A stretch of 64,000 bases of DNA from Dasyornis broadbenti (taxonomy: Eukaryota; Chordata; Aves; Passeriformes; Dasyornithidae). How positions within the stretch are numbered: position 1 is the stretch's first letter; each line of letters starts with the position of its first letter. Below are positions 9,630 to 20,090 of the stretch, piece after piece. The stretch is taken from assembly GCA_013397935.1 (NCBI GenBank), contig VZRN01002990.1, positions 224,246 through 288,245 on the forward strand, given 5' to 3'. Below the pieces are notes generated by a model. It did not search any database. It saw only the letters and a list, made by a program, of their open reading frames with translations, and was not told where the DNA came from. The position numbers and the translations under genes were made by a program.

Positions 9630-12221
9630 GTAGGAAAACTCCCACCCCCTCTGTCATTAGGGGGTTTAGGGGTGTTTTTAACTCATAACTGATAAGCACA
9701 GGGCCCTGCACATCACAGATCCTGAAACCACCGTTCTTATTTCCTTTAAACTTTCGCTTGAGCAAACACAGCCCTTAAAACAGATTTTTCACACAAATCT
9801 GGGGGCTTACATCGTAATTTTAAGGTTTGCAAGCTTACACTCCAGGCGTTGCAGGCATCCTGGTGAGATCCTTTCTTTCCCAGAAAAATAAAAGAACCAA
9901 AATAAACCTCACAAGTCTTCCAGCCTTTTCATCTCCATCACACTGCCTCGTCCTGGCTGGAGCTTGGAGGTAGTAGTTTAATTCTGTTTTAATCCCAGTC
10001 TGTGGGGTTATTATCATAAAGATGTTCTCTCAAAGGGATTTGTTTCTCTCAAAAGCACACTTTGCTTCACTGGGAATACAGTTTAAGCCCTGTAAATCGT
10101 GGTCCTGTTGTGCGAGTCCTTTACAGACAATAAAGGAATAAGCTGTGGGGCTTTGTCCTGCATCTGCTTCGCTGTTATGATGTGGTTGATACAAGAAACA
10201 TTTAATTTCGGTGGTTAAGGTACAGATATCAGGAGAATCAGAGGATTTGAACAACCTCCAAAAGCCTCTGGTTAATATTAGAACTGCAGCACAACCCAGT
10301 GATGGTTTTTTTCCCAGTCACTCCTGTGCTTGAGTACAAGGCCTCATTTCAAACAGCACAATCTCGGAGTCCAGACATCAGGAGAGGTTTAATTCCACCA
10401 CACCTCCGTGGTGTTTGCTAAAAACAGGTGCCTCATTTCTTATTTAAATGCGGAGTCTTCTCGTTTTCAGGCAGGTTCTTGCTCTGTCTAATTGTGGGTA
10501 ATTAGAAAACCCCCTTGCATGCCTGGTGTTTTTCCTTCTTCAGTAATAGACACCATAATCACATCCAGTCTCAATCTTCTTTTCCATAAATTAACACCCA
10601 GGGCTTTTTTTTTTATTATTCTCCCTCTGCAAATCACATGCCTTCAAATTATTTATATAACCCCCTTCAGATCCTCAGCGTCCTGAAAAAAGCGTGGATC
10701 CTGTATCTGTCATTCTGTTGTCGCCATCCCAAGTCTCAGGGGTTCGTATCTCTGTGCAGCTCCCGGTTTCCAGTCATTATCAGCCACCTTGCGAAATTCT
10801 GTGTCAGCTGCAAGTTTTTTAGCAATATTGCGTTTCCTCCTGCGCTGCTGATGGGTGTGTGGAGGAGCAGGGAGCTTACAATCACTTTCCTCACATTCCA
10901 GCACAAAAACAGCTGCGGAATCTGGCTGTGAATGATGACTCCTCACTGATATTTTTAGAGGGGTACAATGTTATTTTGTTGTAAAATCACCGAAGAAATC
11001 CAAAGCTTTGCAGGATGGCATTTTTGCTGTTACCTTTCTCATTAAGCTCCAAATCTGCCCAAGTACTGAAAAGGAGCTTAGCTGAGTAGAACTGTTTTCC
11101 CCACAAAATCTTGTTGACTGGTATTAAATATAAACCTATCTCTCATTTATTTATCAGCAGAACTAGTGCAGACTGTTCAGCCGCATTTCTTCTGGAGCTC
11201 CTATCATGAAAATGAGATTAAATTTTTCTGTGTCATCCCATTCGCCCATTCGAGTGTTGGTTCAGTCGTCTTTCTCTTCTGTTCTTTTCAGATTTGTTTG
11301 ATATCCCAAATAATTTACTGGGAAATTGCCATCAAGAAGGTTGAGATGGTTCAAAAACGCCTGGCTCTCAACTTGCTAATGTTAAAGTGTTTATCCCAGG
11401 GGGATGGGGATTTTTCCCACATTCTTCTCAGTATTGAAATGGATTTCATTTCATCACAGTAATACAATTATGTTAAGTGTCTTTCTGAAATGATACCAGA
11501 AATAATCAGTGAACTCTTCTACCTTTTGCCAGTCTGCAGCTTCCCCATTACTCCATGAAAGCTCAGGGCCCGCTGTGACTCAGTTTATCCAGTTCTTTGA
11601 AATGTTATCTGCTCAAAGCTTCAGAAAAAGGATTAACTCCTACTGGGAGAAGAAAGGAGTTCCCTTTGGCTGTGCAGACCACTTGAAAAAGTTATCCAGC
11701 CTTTGTGCCTGCAGGAGCCATTGATTTTATATGTTAAGAATTTCAGAAGCAGAGACTTGTTCCCACTCCATGTGACTTGGTGACAGATCACAAGAAAGCC
11801 CAGTGGGGATGGAGCGTTCCCAGCAGGATCCCCAGATCCCTTTAACAAGTGCAGGGGAATGCACTTAAAAATTATGTGTGGAGTGATATATCCAGCACGG
11901 TCTGGGCCAGGAATCTGCTCCCTGTTTTATTAGAAGTGCGCATAAACATGTTCCAGGGAGGCATTTTAATCTGCAGCCCAGGAATGTGTGAACGGACGAG
12001 CAGATTGAAAAGCAGTGTTCCAGCTTTATCAGTGATGAAATTCAAAAGGTGGAAAAAAGTTGTCGGTGTTTCAAAATCCAAACAAAACCTCTCTCCTCCA
12101 CTCTTCAGGCAATGGCTGTGCCCACCTCACCAATTAAAGTGGGGGGTTTGCATTTTCCAGGTGGTTTTCTGTCCTCCACCGCCTCCTTTTGACCACGTCC
12201 TCTGTGTTCTCTGTCTTTCAG
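9630..12221 (+). other. ADGRB2: ADGRB2 intron, 2.6 kb
   Basis: Phase-0 intron, GTAGGA to CTGTCTTTCAG. I see no CR1 fragment, simple array or extra exon in it. It is moderately AT-rich unique sequence, unusual in this window for having no recognisable repeat, so it is a reasonable place to look for conserved intronic elements. Confidence 0.9.
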
Positions 12222-12261
12222 ACCGACTTCGAGAAGGATGTGGACATGGCTTGTAGATCAG
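12222..12261 (+). CDS. ADGRB2: ADGRB2 microexon (40 bp)
   Basis: Thirteen codons plus one base, phase 0 in and phase 1 out, between TCTGTCTTTCAG and GTGAGC. It encodes TDFEKDVDMACRS, an acidic cytoplasmic segment that matches the conserved BAI-family stretch after the juxtamembrane exon. The length is not a multiple of three, so skipping it would shift the frame. It should therefore be constitutive. The split valine codon is completed by TG at the start of the next exon. Confidence 0.96.
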
Positions 12262-13127
12262 GTGAGCACATCACAGGTGAGAATCAGCAAGTGACCTGGT
12301 TTGGGGATTGAACTAGGCCATTTTTATTTTTCCCTTTCTGTTTCCTTTGTGTGTGTCTGGGTGCCTTGCATGTCCTCATGTGCCTTCCCCTTACTCTCAA
12401 CCCCGGCCAAAAGAAAGCAATGTCCCCAATTCCCCCTTTGCTTTTTCTATTTTCCTGTGGCTCTTTTGGCCTTTTAACTTTGATCAAGCCTTGCCTCTGA
12501 GGTGTTATTTTTTGCCTCGTAACACGCTGGCAGAGAAGAGCATCAAGGAAGGAGAGATGGGATCCATCTCTTCCTACTGTGATCCTTCTTTGTTCCAGCA
12601 ACTCCTGCCCCAGGAGGGTCACACCAGCCTCAGGCAGCTCTGTGCTCAGGAAGGGTGTCCCAGTAGAAAGTCTGGAATCTGGAGAGCTTTCCCACCACTC
12701 CACCTGGCTCCAAGCGCTCGTCTGTGAAGTTGTGGAAGTGGTCAGGTCTCCCCTCCTCTGCCTGCTCCTTTCTGCTGTGTGTTCCTCACACAGGTTCCTT
12801 TGGATCCCGAGGACGTGCATGAGCTGACAGCCGCTTTTCCCAGTAATCCCAGGGCTGTCTGTGGTGCCTGGATTCTCCCTGGCTGCCTGTTCCTCTCTGC
12901 AGGTCTCACCCTCTCCCAGTCCTGGCATGCCTGACCTTTTGGCTGAGGTTATTTTTCTTACCCTTTGTAGACATTGAGGCTTTCGTTTGCCCTCCCAGAC
13001 TTCTCCCCTCTGCCAAGCAAGAGAGATACCAGCTTGCTTGGAACTTGCGTAGAATTCAAATCTTCCAAACCAGGATCTTCCCAAGCCAAAGGCAGCAGCA
13101 CACTCCCTGTGTTCAATTACCCCTATG

Positions 13128-13149
13128 GCAAAGCTTCTCTCTCTCTCTT

Positions 13150-13187
<38 letters not shown>

Positions 13188-13790
13188 CATTAATCTTTCT
13201 TTCCTTCCTTCTCTCCTTTTTCCTTGTCTTCCTTCTCTCCTTCTTGCCCTGCCCTGCGTTTTTTCTTTCTCCCCTCCTCTCTCTTTCTATAAACATCTAC
13301 CTGTCCTTTTCATTTGTCTTTATCTCATCTATCATTTATCTGCTTCTAATGTATTTATCAATAATTCATCTCGTTCGTTCTGTCTCGCAATCACTTATTT
13401 ATCTCTGTCCTCAGCTGTCTGTCTTGCTGTACCTGTTATTTATGTATTTTTATCTGTCAACATTTGTCCTTGTCACTGTGTTTCTGTGTATTGTCTGTCA
13501 CTGTCACTATCATTTATCTGCCTAATATCTGTCTATATCTTATTTATCTTTTCCTGTCCTTCTCTCTGCCTCACTCCCTCTCCCTGTGCTTATCACAGTC
13601 ACAGTATATTTATCTCACTTACCCCCGTGATATCTTATTTCATGGTCTCTTTCTGTCCATTTATCTCTTTTCAGGGTCTGTCCATTTTTTTTTCTATCTG
13701 TTTCTCTGTCTCACACTCTCTAATCTAATTTCTAGCTGTCTGCCTCTTCTCATTTGTCTCCCTCCTTCTCTTTTGACACCGAATACCTCA
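13128..13790. repeat. Pyrimidine-strand simple-sequence region, (CT)n core
   Basis: A (CT)n/(CTTT)n core at about 13132-13196 passes into some 600 bp that is overwhelmingly C and T on the + strand. It is built from degenerate TTCC, TCTC, ATTTATCT and CTGTCT units. It looks like an old composite microsatellite. The strand asymmetry leaves long open frames (Ser/Leu/Phe-rich on +) that are not genes. Mirror-symmetric polypyrimidine DNA can form triplex structures, though that is only an inference here. Confidence 0.93.
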
Positions 13791-15413
13791 GTCCCAAAAA
13801 AAGTCACGTGTGAAAAACGCGTGTGTGAGGCCACGTCTGAGTCGAGGGGAGCTCAGTGAACACTCGCCAGGCACAGAGTCAGCTGCAAACCCCAACAGAC
13901 CCCAGACTCCTGCTTTAAAGAAGCCTTTCTGGATCTGCTGCCACACCTCTTAATCCCAAATCAAGTTTCCCAGATCAAAGGGAGGAGCTGACTTGTTTCA
14001 CGTGCTTTCAGGGCAGGAGCCCCTGGATCAGCAGCTTGCCAACAGCCTAAGCTTTCCCTCCTTTGGCAGCATCCAACTCTAGAATTCATTGGTGTCTGCC
14101 TGGAGAGAGTCTCCTCCTCTCATAAAGTGCTGTTAGATTGTGCCAAGATAAGGAGTTAATAATAAACCCCATTTCAGAGACTTTTCAGAGTGGTTCCTCA
14201 TCCCACGCACTCCGCTTATTGAAAAATAAAAACCAGGCGCCTGTCCAGCGGTTTTTGGCCATCATTTCTCCTGGAGGCACCACCTCCCCTGTTGTGATGG
14301 ATTGGAGATGTGGCTGATACCTCTCATAACCCCCTCACGCTGATCCCCTGGCAGGATTTGGTCCAGGGCTCGGTGTTGAAGGCACACTCCGCTCCATGCT
14401 TGGAGATTGCCAAGTGGAAACCTCTCCAAACCTATTTCCTGCAGCTGCTGTGAGCATGGAGAAGAGCCTGGATCAATAAACCTTGCTGGGACTCCCAAGT
14501 GCAGCGTTTGACTTGCACTGATTTATCCCAGCGATGCCAAGATGATCGTGGCTGCTGTGGTTGAACCCAGAGCTTTTAGCTTTAAAAGCTTTTGGAAAGT
14601 TCTTTTCGTTCCCCTTGGTGTCCTACTCATCCTGCCTTGCCTTCTCTAGTCTTGAAGGGGAGCTTTGATCTTCCTTCACTCCCACTCTGAGCTGGTAGGA
14701 AAACCCAGTGTGTCCTCAGTGCCATGGGATGCCCATGTCCCACCTGTCTCCAGGTGCTCCAGGTGGAGCAGCTGAATAATGTCAGGTTACCCCAAAAATC
14801 CTTCTCCCTGGTCCTAAAAAAAATCCATTTACCAATTTTTTGTTTCCTCCTGAGATGGATGAAAGGGGAACCTACATTTATTTCTCTTTTCCTGTGCTGA
14901 AATCCTGGGTAAGTAGCCCCCACACCAATTTGCCCCTGCCCCACAGTCTGATTTCCATGATTTTCTGATTTTCCATCCAGCGAGGTATCAAGGTAGACGT
15001 CATTATTTTCCCAAGATCTTTGTTACAGCATGAAGTCAGCTCAGCAATAGATTGTTGTTCCTAGAAAAAGAGCAGCAGATCTTTTTTTGTGGATGGTGTT
15101 GTGTGGGGATGAGTGTCCAGGAGTCCTGTATGACATGTTCACTTCCTCCTCGGTTCAAAGTTTTCCTCTTTTTTTTAAGGAATATTCCTGTCACTATTTT
15201 CTTTCCTGAAGAGAAATTGAAAATTGCTAAATAATGAGCTCTCACAAAGGCTTGCCATGATTACTGGAATGTAAGATCTTTTGGAGAGCAGTCTGAAATT
15301 CAAATAACAAAATACGGCATCTTTCAAAATACCAACTTATTAACACTGAAACTCTTAAGGGAAAAGAGCAACCTGAAGTATATTAGTGAGTTAATAAAAT
15401 AAAAATTAAATTG

Positions 15414-15478
15414 GAAGGAGGTTGGAACTCAATGTAAAGTCTCTTCCAACCTAGGCCAGTTGATGATTCTATGGAATC
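15414..15478 (+). mobile_element. CR1-like 3' tail remnant
   Basis: A short block with GGAGGTTGGAACTC, AAGTCTCTTCCAACCTAG and TGATTCTATGGAATC, in the order of a sense CR1 terminus. At about 65 bp it is at the limit of recognition. Confidence 0.55.
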
Positions 15479-15918
15479 ATTGATAATGCTGTATTTCAGC
15501 TATTTTCTGAAATAATTGTTTTACATGAAAGCAACCTTTTGTTTTAAAGAATTCTACTCCACAGGTTAATAATACGTAGAGTTCACATTTATATATATGC
15601 GTATGCTAGATGTACTAAATATATAAAATGTCTTTGTTTTTCATTGTATTTTTGCCATTATATTGGCCTAGATGGGACTTTTGGCCACGGCGATGTTGGA
15701 AAATTCACCTCGCAGAGAACTATCTCAAAATAAGGAATTTTTTTTCCTCCTTAGCTTTACTTTTGCCTTCAGTATCCTGGATATAAAAAATATAAATAAT
15801 GCTAAGCACTGTTGTGCCTCTTTGGGAGAGGCGCTGGCAGGGTGTGACCGTGGGAGGTGTCTTGATGTGTCCACAAAAGCCCAGGTGAGGTGCTGAGGAC
15901 ACTTCTCTGTCTCCCCAG

Positions 15919-16595
15919 TGCTGAACAAAGACATCACCACGTGCAGAACCTCCACCATCACAGGGACCCTGAAGCGCCCGTCGCTGCCGGATGAAGAGAA
16001 ATTGAAACTCAACCACCAGAAAGGGTCATCCAACTTCAACAGTCTTCCAGCCAACGTCTCCAAGATGCACCTTCAGGGCTCCCCACACTACCTGGGTGCC
16101 ATCAACCTGAACGAGTTCAGCAACCACTCCCTCACCCTGAAGAAGGACAAGAACCAGCCACCGAAATCCATCTACATCTGCGACGGGGACATCTTCAAGA
16201 AGTTGGACTCGGAGCTCTCCCGGGCGCAGGAGCAGACCCTGGACACCAGCTACGTGATCCTGCCCACCAACACGTCCACCTTGAGGGCCAAACCCAAAGA
16301 CGAGAGCAAATACAGCATCAACATCGACCAGATGCCTCAGACGCGGCTCATCCACCTCAGCATGGCCACCGACCCCGGCTTCGTGGTCAAGAGTCCTCCG
16401 CGGGAGCCGGTGAGCATGGCGTGCAGCGAGGTGCAGGGTTCCTCCATGATCCAGCAGCAGCAGCAGCTGGCTCCACAGAGCATCTCCAACGAGGCACAGA
16501 TTCCCAACAGCCTGTGTGACGCGGGTGACTCGGGCAACTCGGGTGTGGTGTCCAAGAGCGAGACCGTCTCCACCCTCTCCATGAGCTCCTTGGAG
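15919..16595 (+). CDS. ADGRB2: ADGRB2 main cytoplasmic-tail exon
   Basis: The largest coding exon here (677 bp, about 226 residues), between GTCTCCCCAG and GTGAGC, phase 1 in and phase 0 out. It opens Val-Leu-Asn-Lys-Asp, then ITGTLKRPSLPDEEKLKL, FNSLPANVSKMH, DGDIFKKLDSELSRAQEQ, LDTSYVILPTNTSTLR and IDQMPQTRLIHLS. These phrases are specific to BAI2. The BAI1 and BAI3 tails diverge here, so this exon decides the paralogue. The segment after about residue 155 lacks the long proline run I recall from mammalian ADGRB2. It has instead a Gln-5 run (CAG x5 at 16452-16466) and a Ser/Gly/Asn-rich linker, ending in STLSMSSLE. No enzymatic domain is present. The tail is a docking region. Confidence 0.98.
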
Positions 16596-17291
16596 GTGAG
16601 CGTGGGAATTGCTGTGTTGTTCTCAGCCCAGGGGGGTGTTCTGCCCTCAATCCGGCCGCTCCAGGGGTTGGAAAAGAAGAACTTTCAGGGAAACTTTTTT
16701 TTTTTTAGGGAAACTTTTAGGGAAAATGCAGCCCAGGATGCAGGGCCAGTGTCATATTACCATGAGGGACCCACTGGCGTGTGATGCTATTCTGGAATGT
16801 GTTTAAAATCTCTCACACCTTCCACAGGCACATTCCATTGTTGCATCAACTCTCTTTAGCCCTACAGGTGCTGCAAAGGCAAAGAAAACTGTTAATTTGT
16901 CAAAGACTCTTCATTTTAATGCCAGGCACTGGGCCTGCCTTGGCTTTTCTCATTTTGTCCTCTGCCCCTGTTTCCCACTTTGATGGTTTCAGTCGTGATA
17001 CAGATGAGAAAACCCAGGCTGGGCAGGACTTGGAGCAGCCTGGTCTAGTGGAAGGTGTCCCTGCCCATGGCAGGAGGTTGGAATTGGATGACCTTTAAGG
17101 TCCCTTCCAATCCAAACCATTCCATGATTCAATAATTCTAAATATTTGGCACTTCCCACCATGAAGAGCCAGAGAAACACCTTAAAGGTGGAGGAAGAAG
17201 GAAAAGGAGGACTCTCCTTGTTTTATCTGCTGTGCTGTTGTTTCAACCCTGCACTAACCTTCACCTATCTCTTTCTCTCCCGAACACCCAG
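16596..17291 (+). other. ADGRB2: ADGRB2 intron, 0.7 kb
   Basis: Phase-0 intron, GTGAGC to CGAACACCCAG, with one sense CR1 fragment (17011-17140). The frame from the previous exon stays open for 62 codons into it, up to TGA at 16782-16784. Retention would therefore give a different C-terminus without the PDZ ligand. Near the 3' end are several TGC motifs (for example CTGCTGTGCTGTTG near 17228), the type of site seen upstream of neuronal microexons. Confidence 0.93.
17011..17140 (+). mobile_element. CR1 LINE 3'-end fragment
   Basis: Sense CR1 terminus with CTTGGAGCAGCCTGGTCTAG, GGTGTCCCTGCCCATGGCAG and CTTTAAGGTCCCTTCC, ending in a CCATGATTCAATAATTCT tail. It sits only about 150 bp upstream of the 36-nt microexon. 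Confidence 0.92.
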
Positions 17292-17327
17292 AGGCGGAAA
17301 TCCCGGTACGCAGAGTTAGATTTTGAG
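17292..17327 (+). CDS. ADGRB2: ADGRB2 36-nt microexon
   Basis: Exactly 12 codons, phase 0 at both ends, between GAACACCCAG and GTGAGT, encoding RRKSRYAELDFE. The same block (RRKSRY-[SA]-[DE]-LDFE in BAI2 and BAI3, a close variant in BAI1) precedes the RKR helix in all three family members, which supports the call strongly. It combines a basic patch with a potential phosphosite (Ser/Tyr). Being symmetric and under 30-40 nt, it could be skipped without a frame shift, as neuronal microexons often are. Regulated skipping is not shown by the sequence. Confidence 0.96.
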
Positions 17328-17936
17328 GTGAGTACATCCCTTTCTGAATGTTGGTCCTAAATCTTTTGAGCCACCCACTCCAATTATCTCACCCTAAGCA
17401 GAGCACAGAAAGTCCATATTCATCCTGCTCTTACATGGAAAGGGAAGTCCTTCTAGAAATTGTCCTGCCTCTCCTTCTGGGCAGCAGAAAATAGAAGTGA
17501 AATGCACACAGGTCAAATTAAAAAGTAAACATGATTGTGGAACAGTTTCTAATGAAATTAGCTAAATTCTACATTTTTGGGTGAGTTCTGAACACATTTA
17601 CAGAGGACAGCCTGGGCGTGGGGTCAGGTATCAGTTAAAGAAGGACAGCAAACCTTCCTAGGATGCTGACAGTCAAGCTCAAATTCTGCACCATAAAAAT
17701 GCAATTATTGCAAGCTTAGGGTAACTGTAAAATCAAAAATCAGTAATTTCCGCTTTCTCCCACTGTTCCCACCGTGCAAATAAAGGCAATGCTGCACTGG
17801 GTCCCCAGCAAGTGCTGAAGGTGTTTTAGGCACCTGCAGGAAGACAGAGCTGGGATTTAATAATGTAACTCTGGGGGGACGACGTGTTCCTGATGAACGG
17901 GGTTTGCTGACCTGGGGCCCTTTGTGTTTGCTCCAG
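17328..17936 (+). other. ADGRB2: ADGRB2 intron, 0.6 kb
   Basis: Phase-0 intron from GTGAGT to GTTTGCTCCAG. It is unique sequence with no CR1, array or exon that I can recognise. Confidence 0.93.
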
Positions 17937-18041
17937 AAAATCATGCACACAAGAAAACGTCACCAAGACATGTTCCAGGACCTGAACAGAAAACTCCAGC
18001 ACGCAGAGAAGGAGAAGGAATCTCCAACAACGGACAGCAAG
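17937..18041 (+). CDS. ADGRB2: ADGRB2 exon: RKR helix (ELMO-binding motif of the family)
   Basis: A 105-bp exon of 35 codons, phase 0 at both ends, between TTTGCTCCAG and GTGAGT. It begins KIMHTRKRHQDMFQDLNRKL, a basic amphipathic helix, then an acidic/Ser/Thr stretch ending TTDSK. The Arg-Lys-Arg triplet lies at 17952-17960. In BAI1 the equivalent RKR residues bind ELMO1, linking the receptor to DOCK180 and Rac, and BAI3 also binds ELMO. The same role here is an inference from conservation. The tail after the helix is one residue shorter than the human version I remember. Confidence 0.97.
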
Positions 18042-18439
18042 GTGAGTCAGACACTTCCAGAAGCCCTCTGGTTCCAGCAGGAGCGTGGGAAACAAGCAGG
18101 AAATTTGAGGAACACTCCCTGAACACTTTTCCTTGATTTTCTATCCATGCATGTCGCAACAAACACACAGGATGTCTGTCCTCATCTCTGTCCATGGTGT
18201 TGTCTTCCCTGTGTCCGTTCTTTGCATTCCCTTCCAGGTCATCCCTTCGTGCCCCGTTCATCCACTCCTAGGTAGGAACTGGAAGTTGGATGGACCATTA
18301 GGAAATCTGGGTGGAAAGTGGAGAGGGCAGAGAGAGGGGACAGCAGAAGGCATCTCCCCTCCCTTTTGGGGCTGAGGCAGAGGCCAAGGTGGCAGAGATG
18401 GGATATTTAGGACGGCCACAGCCATGGGACTGAAGGTGC

Positions 18440-18863
18440 CTGGAGGTCTGGAGCACCTCTCCTATGAGGAAAGGCTGAGAAAATGTGGATTTTTCAGCCT
18501 GGAGAAGAGAAGGCACCGTGTTGACCTTATTGTGGCCTTTCAGTCTCTACAGGAGCTGGAGAGGGACTTGGACAAAGTCATGGAGTGACAGGATTGTGGC
18601 AACCAACAAGGGGCAAGGGCTTGAACCTAAAAGGAAGTAGGGTTAGATTAAATATTGGGAAAAAATTCCTCCCTGTGAGGGTGCTGAGGCCCTGGCACAG
18701 GTTGCCCAGAGAAGCTGTGGCTGCTCCATGCCTGGAAGTGTCTAGGTTGGACAGGCCTTGGAGCAACCATGGACAGTGGAAATTGTCCCTGCCCATGGCA
18801 GGGGGCTGGAACTGGATGATTTTTATAGATTTTTCTAACCCAAACCATTCTGTGATCCTGTGC
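18440..18863 (+). mobile_element. CR1 LINE 3' end, about 420 bp
   Basis: A long sense copy. It starts near the GAGCACCTCTCCTATGAGGA motif and continues through TCAGCCTGGAGAAGAGAAGG, TGAGGCCCTGGCACAGGTTG, CAGAGAAGCTGTGGCTGC and CCCTGCCCATGGCAGGGGGC, ending in AACCCAAACCATTCTGTGAT. Confidence 0.94.
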
Positions 18864-19220
18864 TACACATGGAGCAAAGTTCCAGGGAAAAGGGGACTTC
18901 AAAGGAGACAGGGAAGGACCTTACAGCCTTTCAGGGATGCAGAGATCTGGGACTGGAAACAGATATCAGGAGCCTGTGTAGTGTTGCAGATAATAAAATA
19001 AGGAAGAGCAGGCAGATGGCACCTTCCACGTGTCTCAGCCAGCTGGGCAAGGACTGAAAGGATGCAAGGAATTCTGTCAGCTCCAGCTGAAGGGATAAAC
19101 AAGTGGCAGAACCAGGCTGGCAGTCAGAAATTAAATTTGGGGTTGCCTGCACTCAGGAGAGGAGCAAGGTGAGATGACGATAACAATTCTTGGTGATTTG
19201 TAATCAAAGTCCTCACAACA

Positions 19221-19676
19221 AGAAAGACATTGAGGGTTCTGAGAGAGAAGGGTCACAAGGATGGGGAGGAGTCTGATGAGAGTCTGAGGGAGCTGGGGGG
19301 ACTCAGCCTGGAGAAAAGGAGGCTCGGGGGGACCTTCTTGCTCTCCACAACTCCCTGACAGGAGGGTGGAGCCAGGGGTTGGGTCAGGCTCTTCTCACAG
19401 GTAGAAAGTGATAGAGCAAGAGGAACCAGCTCCAGTTGCACCAGGGGAGGTTCAGGCTGGATATTTGGAAAAATTTCGTCACCGAAAGGGTGGCTAAGCA
19501 TTGGAACAGGCTGCCCAGGGAGAGATATGGAATTACCATCCCTGGAAGTGTTAGAAAAACACGGATATGTGGCACTTGGGGACATGGTTTAGTGGTGTCC
19601 TTGGCAGAGCTGAGGGAACAGTTGGATCAGTGATCTTGGAGGTCTTTTCCAGCCTGAACGGTTCCATGATCCTAGG
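19221..19676 (+). mobile_element. CR1 LINE 3' end, about 450 bp, 'GATGTGGCACT' subtype
   Basis: Sense copy beginning near AGAAAGACATTGAGG, with CTCAGCCTGGAGAAAAGGAG, GTTGCACCAGGGGAGGTTCA, GGAACAGGCTGCCCAGGGAG, ATGTGGCACTTGGGGACATG and a terminal GGTCTTTTCCAGCCTGAACG block. It is the same subtype as the copy at 4566-4953. Confidence 0.93.
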
Positions 19677-20048
19677 ACAGATCCAGGATGCTGTGTCCTC
19701 TGCATTGTGGCAGATGCGGCTCTGGTGGGGCTTATTCGGATGGGACTCCCTTGGAGGCAAGAGCAGAGTTCAGAGGGTGATGGAACAAGGAGTTTGGGTT
19801 TTTGGGGGGGAAAGCAGAGCACTATAGAGCCTTTGGTTTGTGTTCTGACCTCACAGCATTCCTTTGCTGAAATCCATGATGTTGTCCCAGCAAATCCTAC
19901 TTTTATTGCGTGTGGCAAGGTGTCATTATGGGCTGTCCAGTGTAACAGAGTGAGAGGGGCAGTGGATCTGACAGGTTCAGATCAAAGAGCCCTGCCCTGG
20001 CCCAGAACCGTCTCACTGAGTGTCACCTCTCTGCCTTTTTTTTTTTTT

Positions 20049-20090
20049 NNNNNNNNNNNNNNNNNNNNNNNNNNNNNNNNNNNNNNNNNN
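20049..20090. other. Assembly gap (42 N)
   Basis: A run of N inside a poly-T tract within the last ADGRB2 intron. The true length is unknown. Confidence 0.97.

Larger units (their letters stand above)
12262..15918 (+). other. ADGRB2: ADGRB2 intron with long polypyrimidine tract
   Basis: Phase-1 intron, GTGAGC to TGTCTCCCCAG. It contains the pyrimidine-rich simple-sequence region at 13128-13790 and a short diverged CR1-like tail near 15414-15478. The antisense strand is open for 266 codons at 12284-13084, judged to be chance. No further exon is seen. Confidence 0.93.

Noticed and set aside
13045..13728. 183- and 227-codon Ser/Leu/Phe-rich open frames on +
   Set aside because: The pyrimidine-only strand is short of stop codons. 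They have no family resemblance and no splice or start context.
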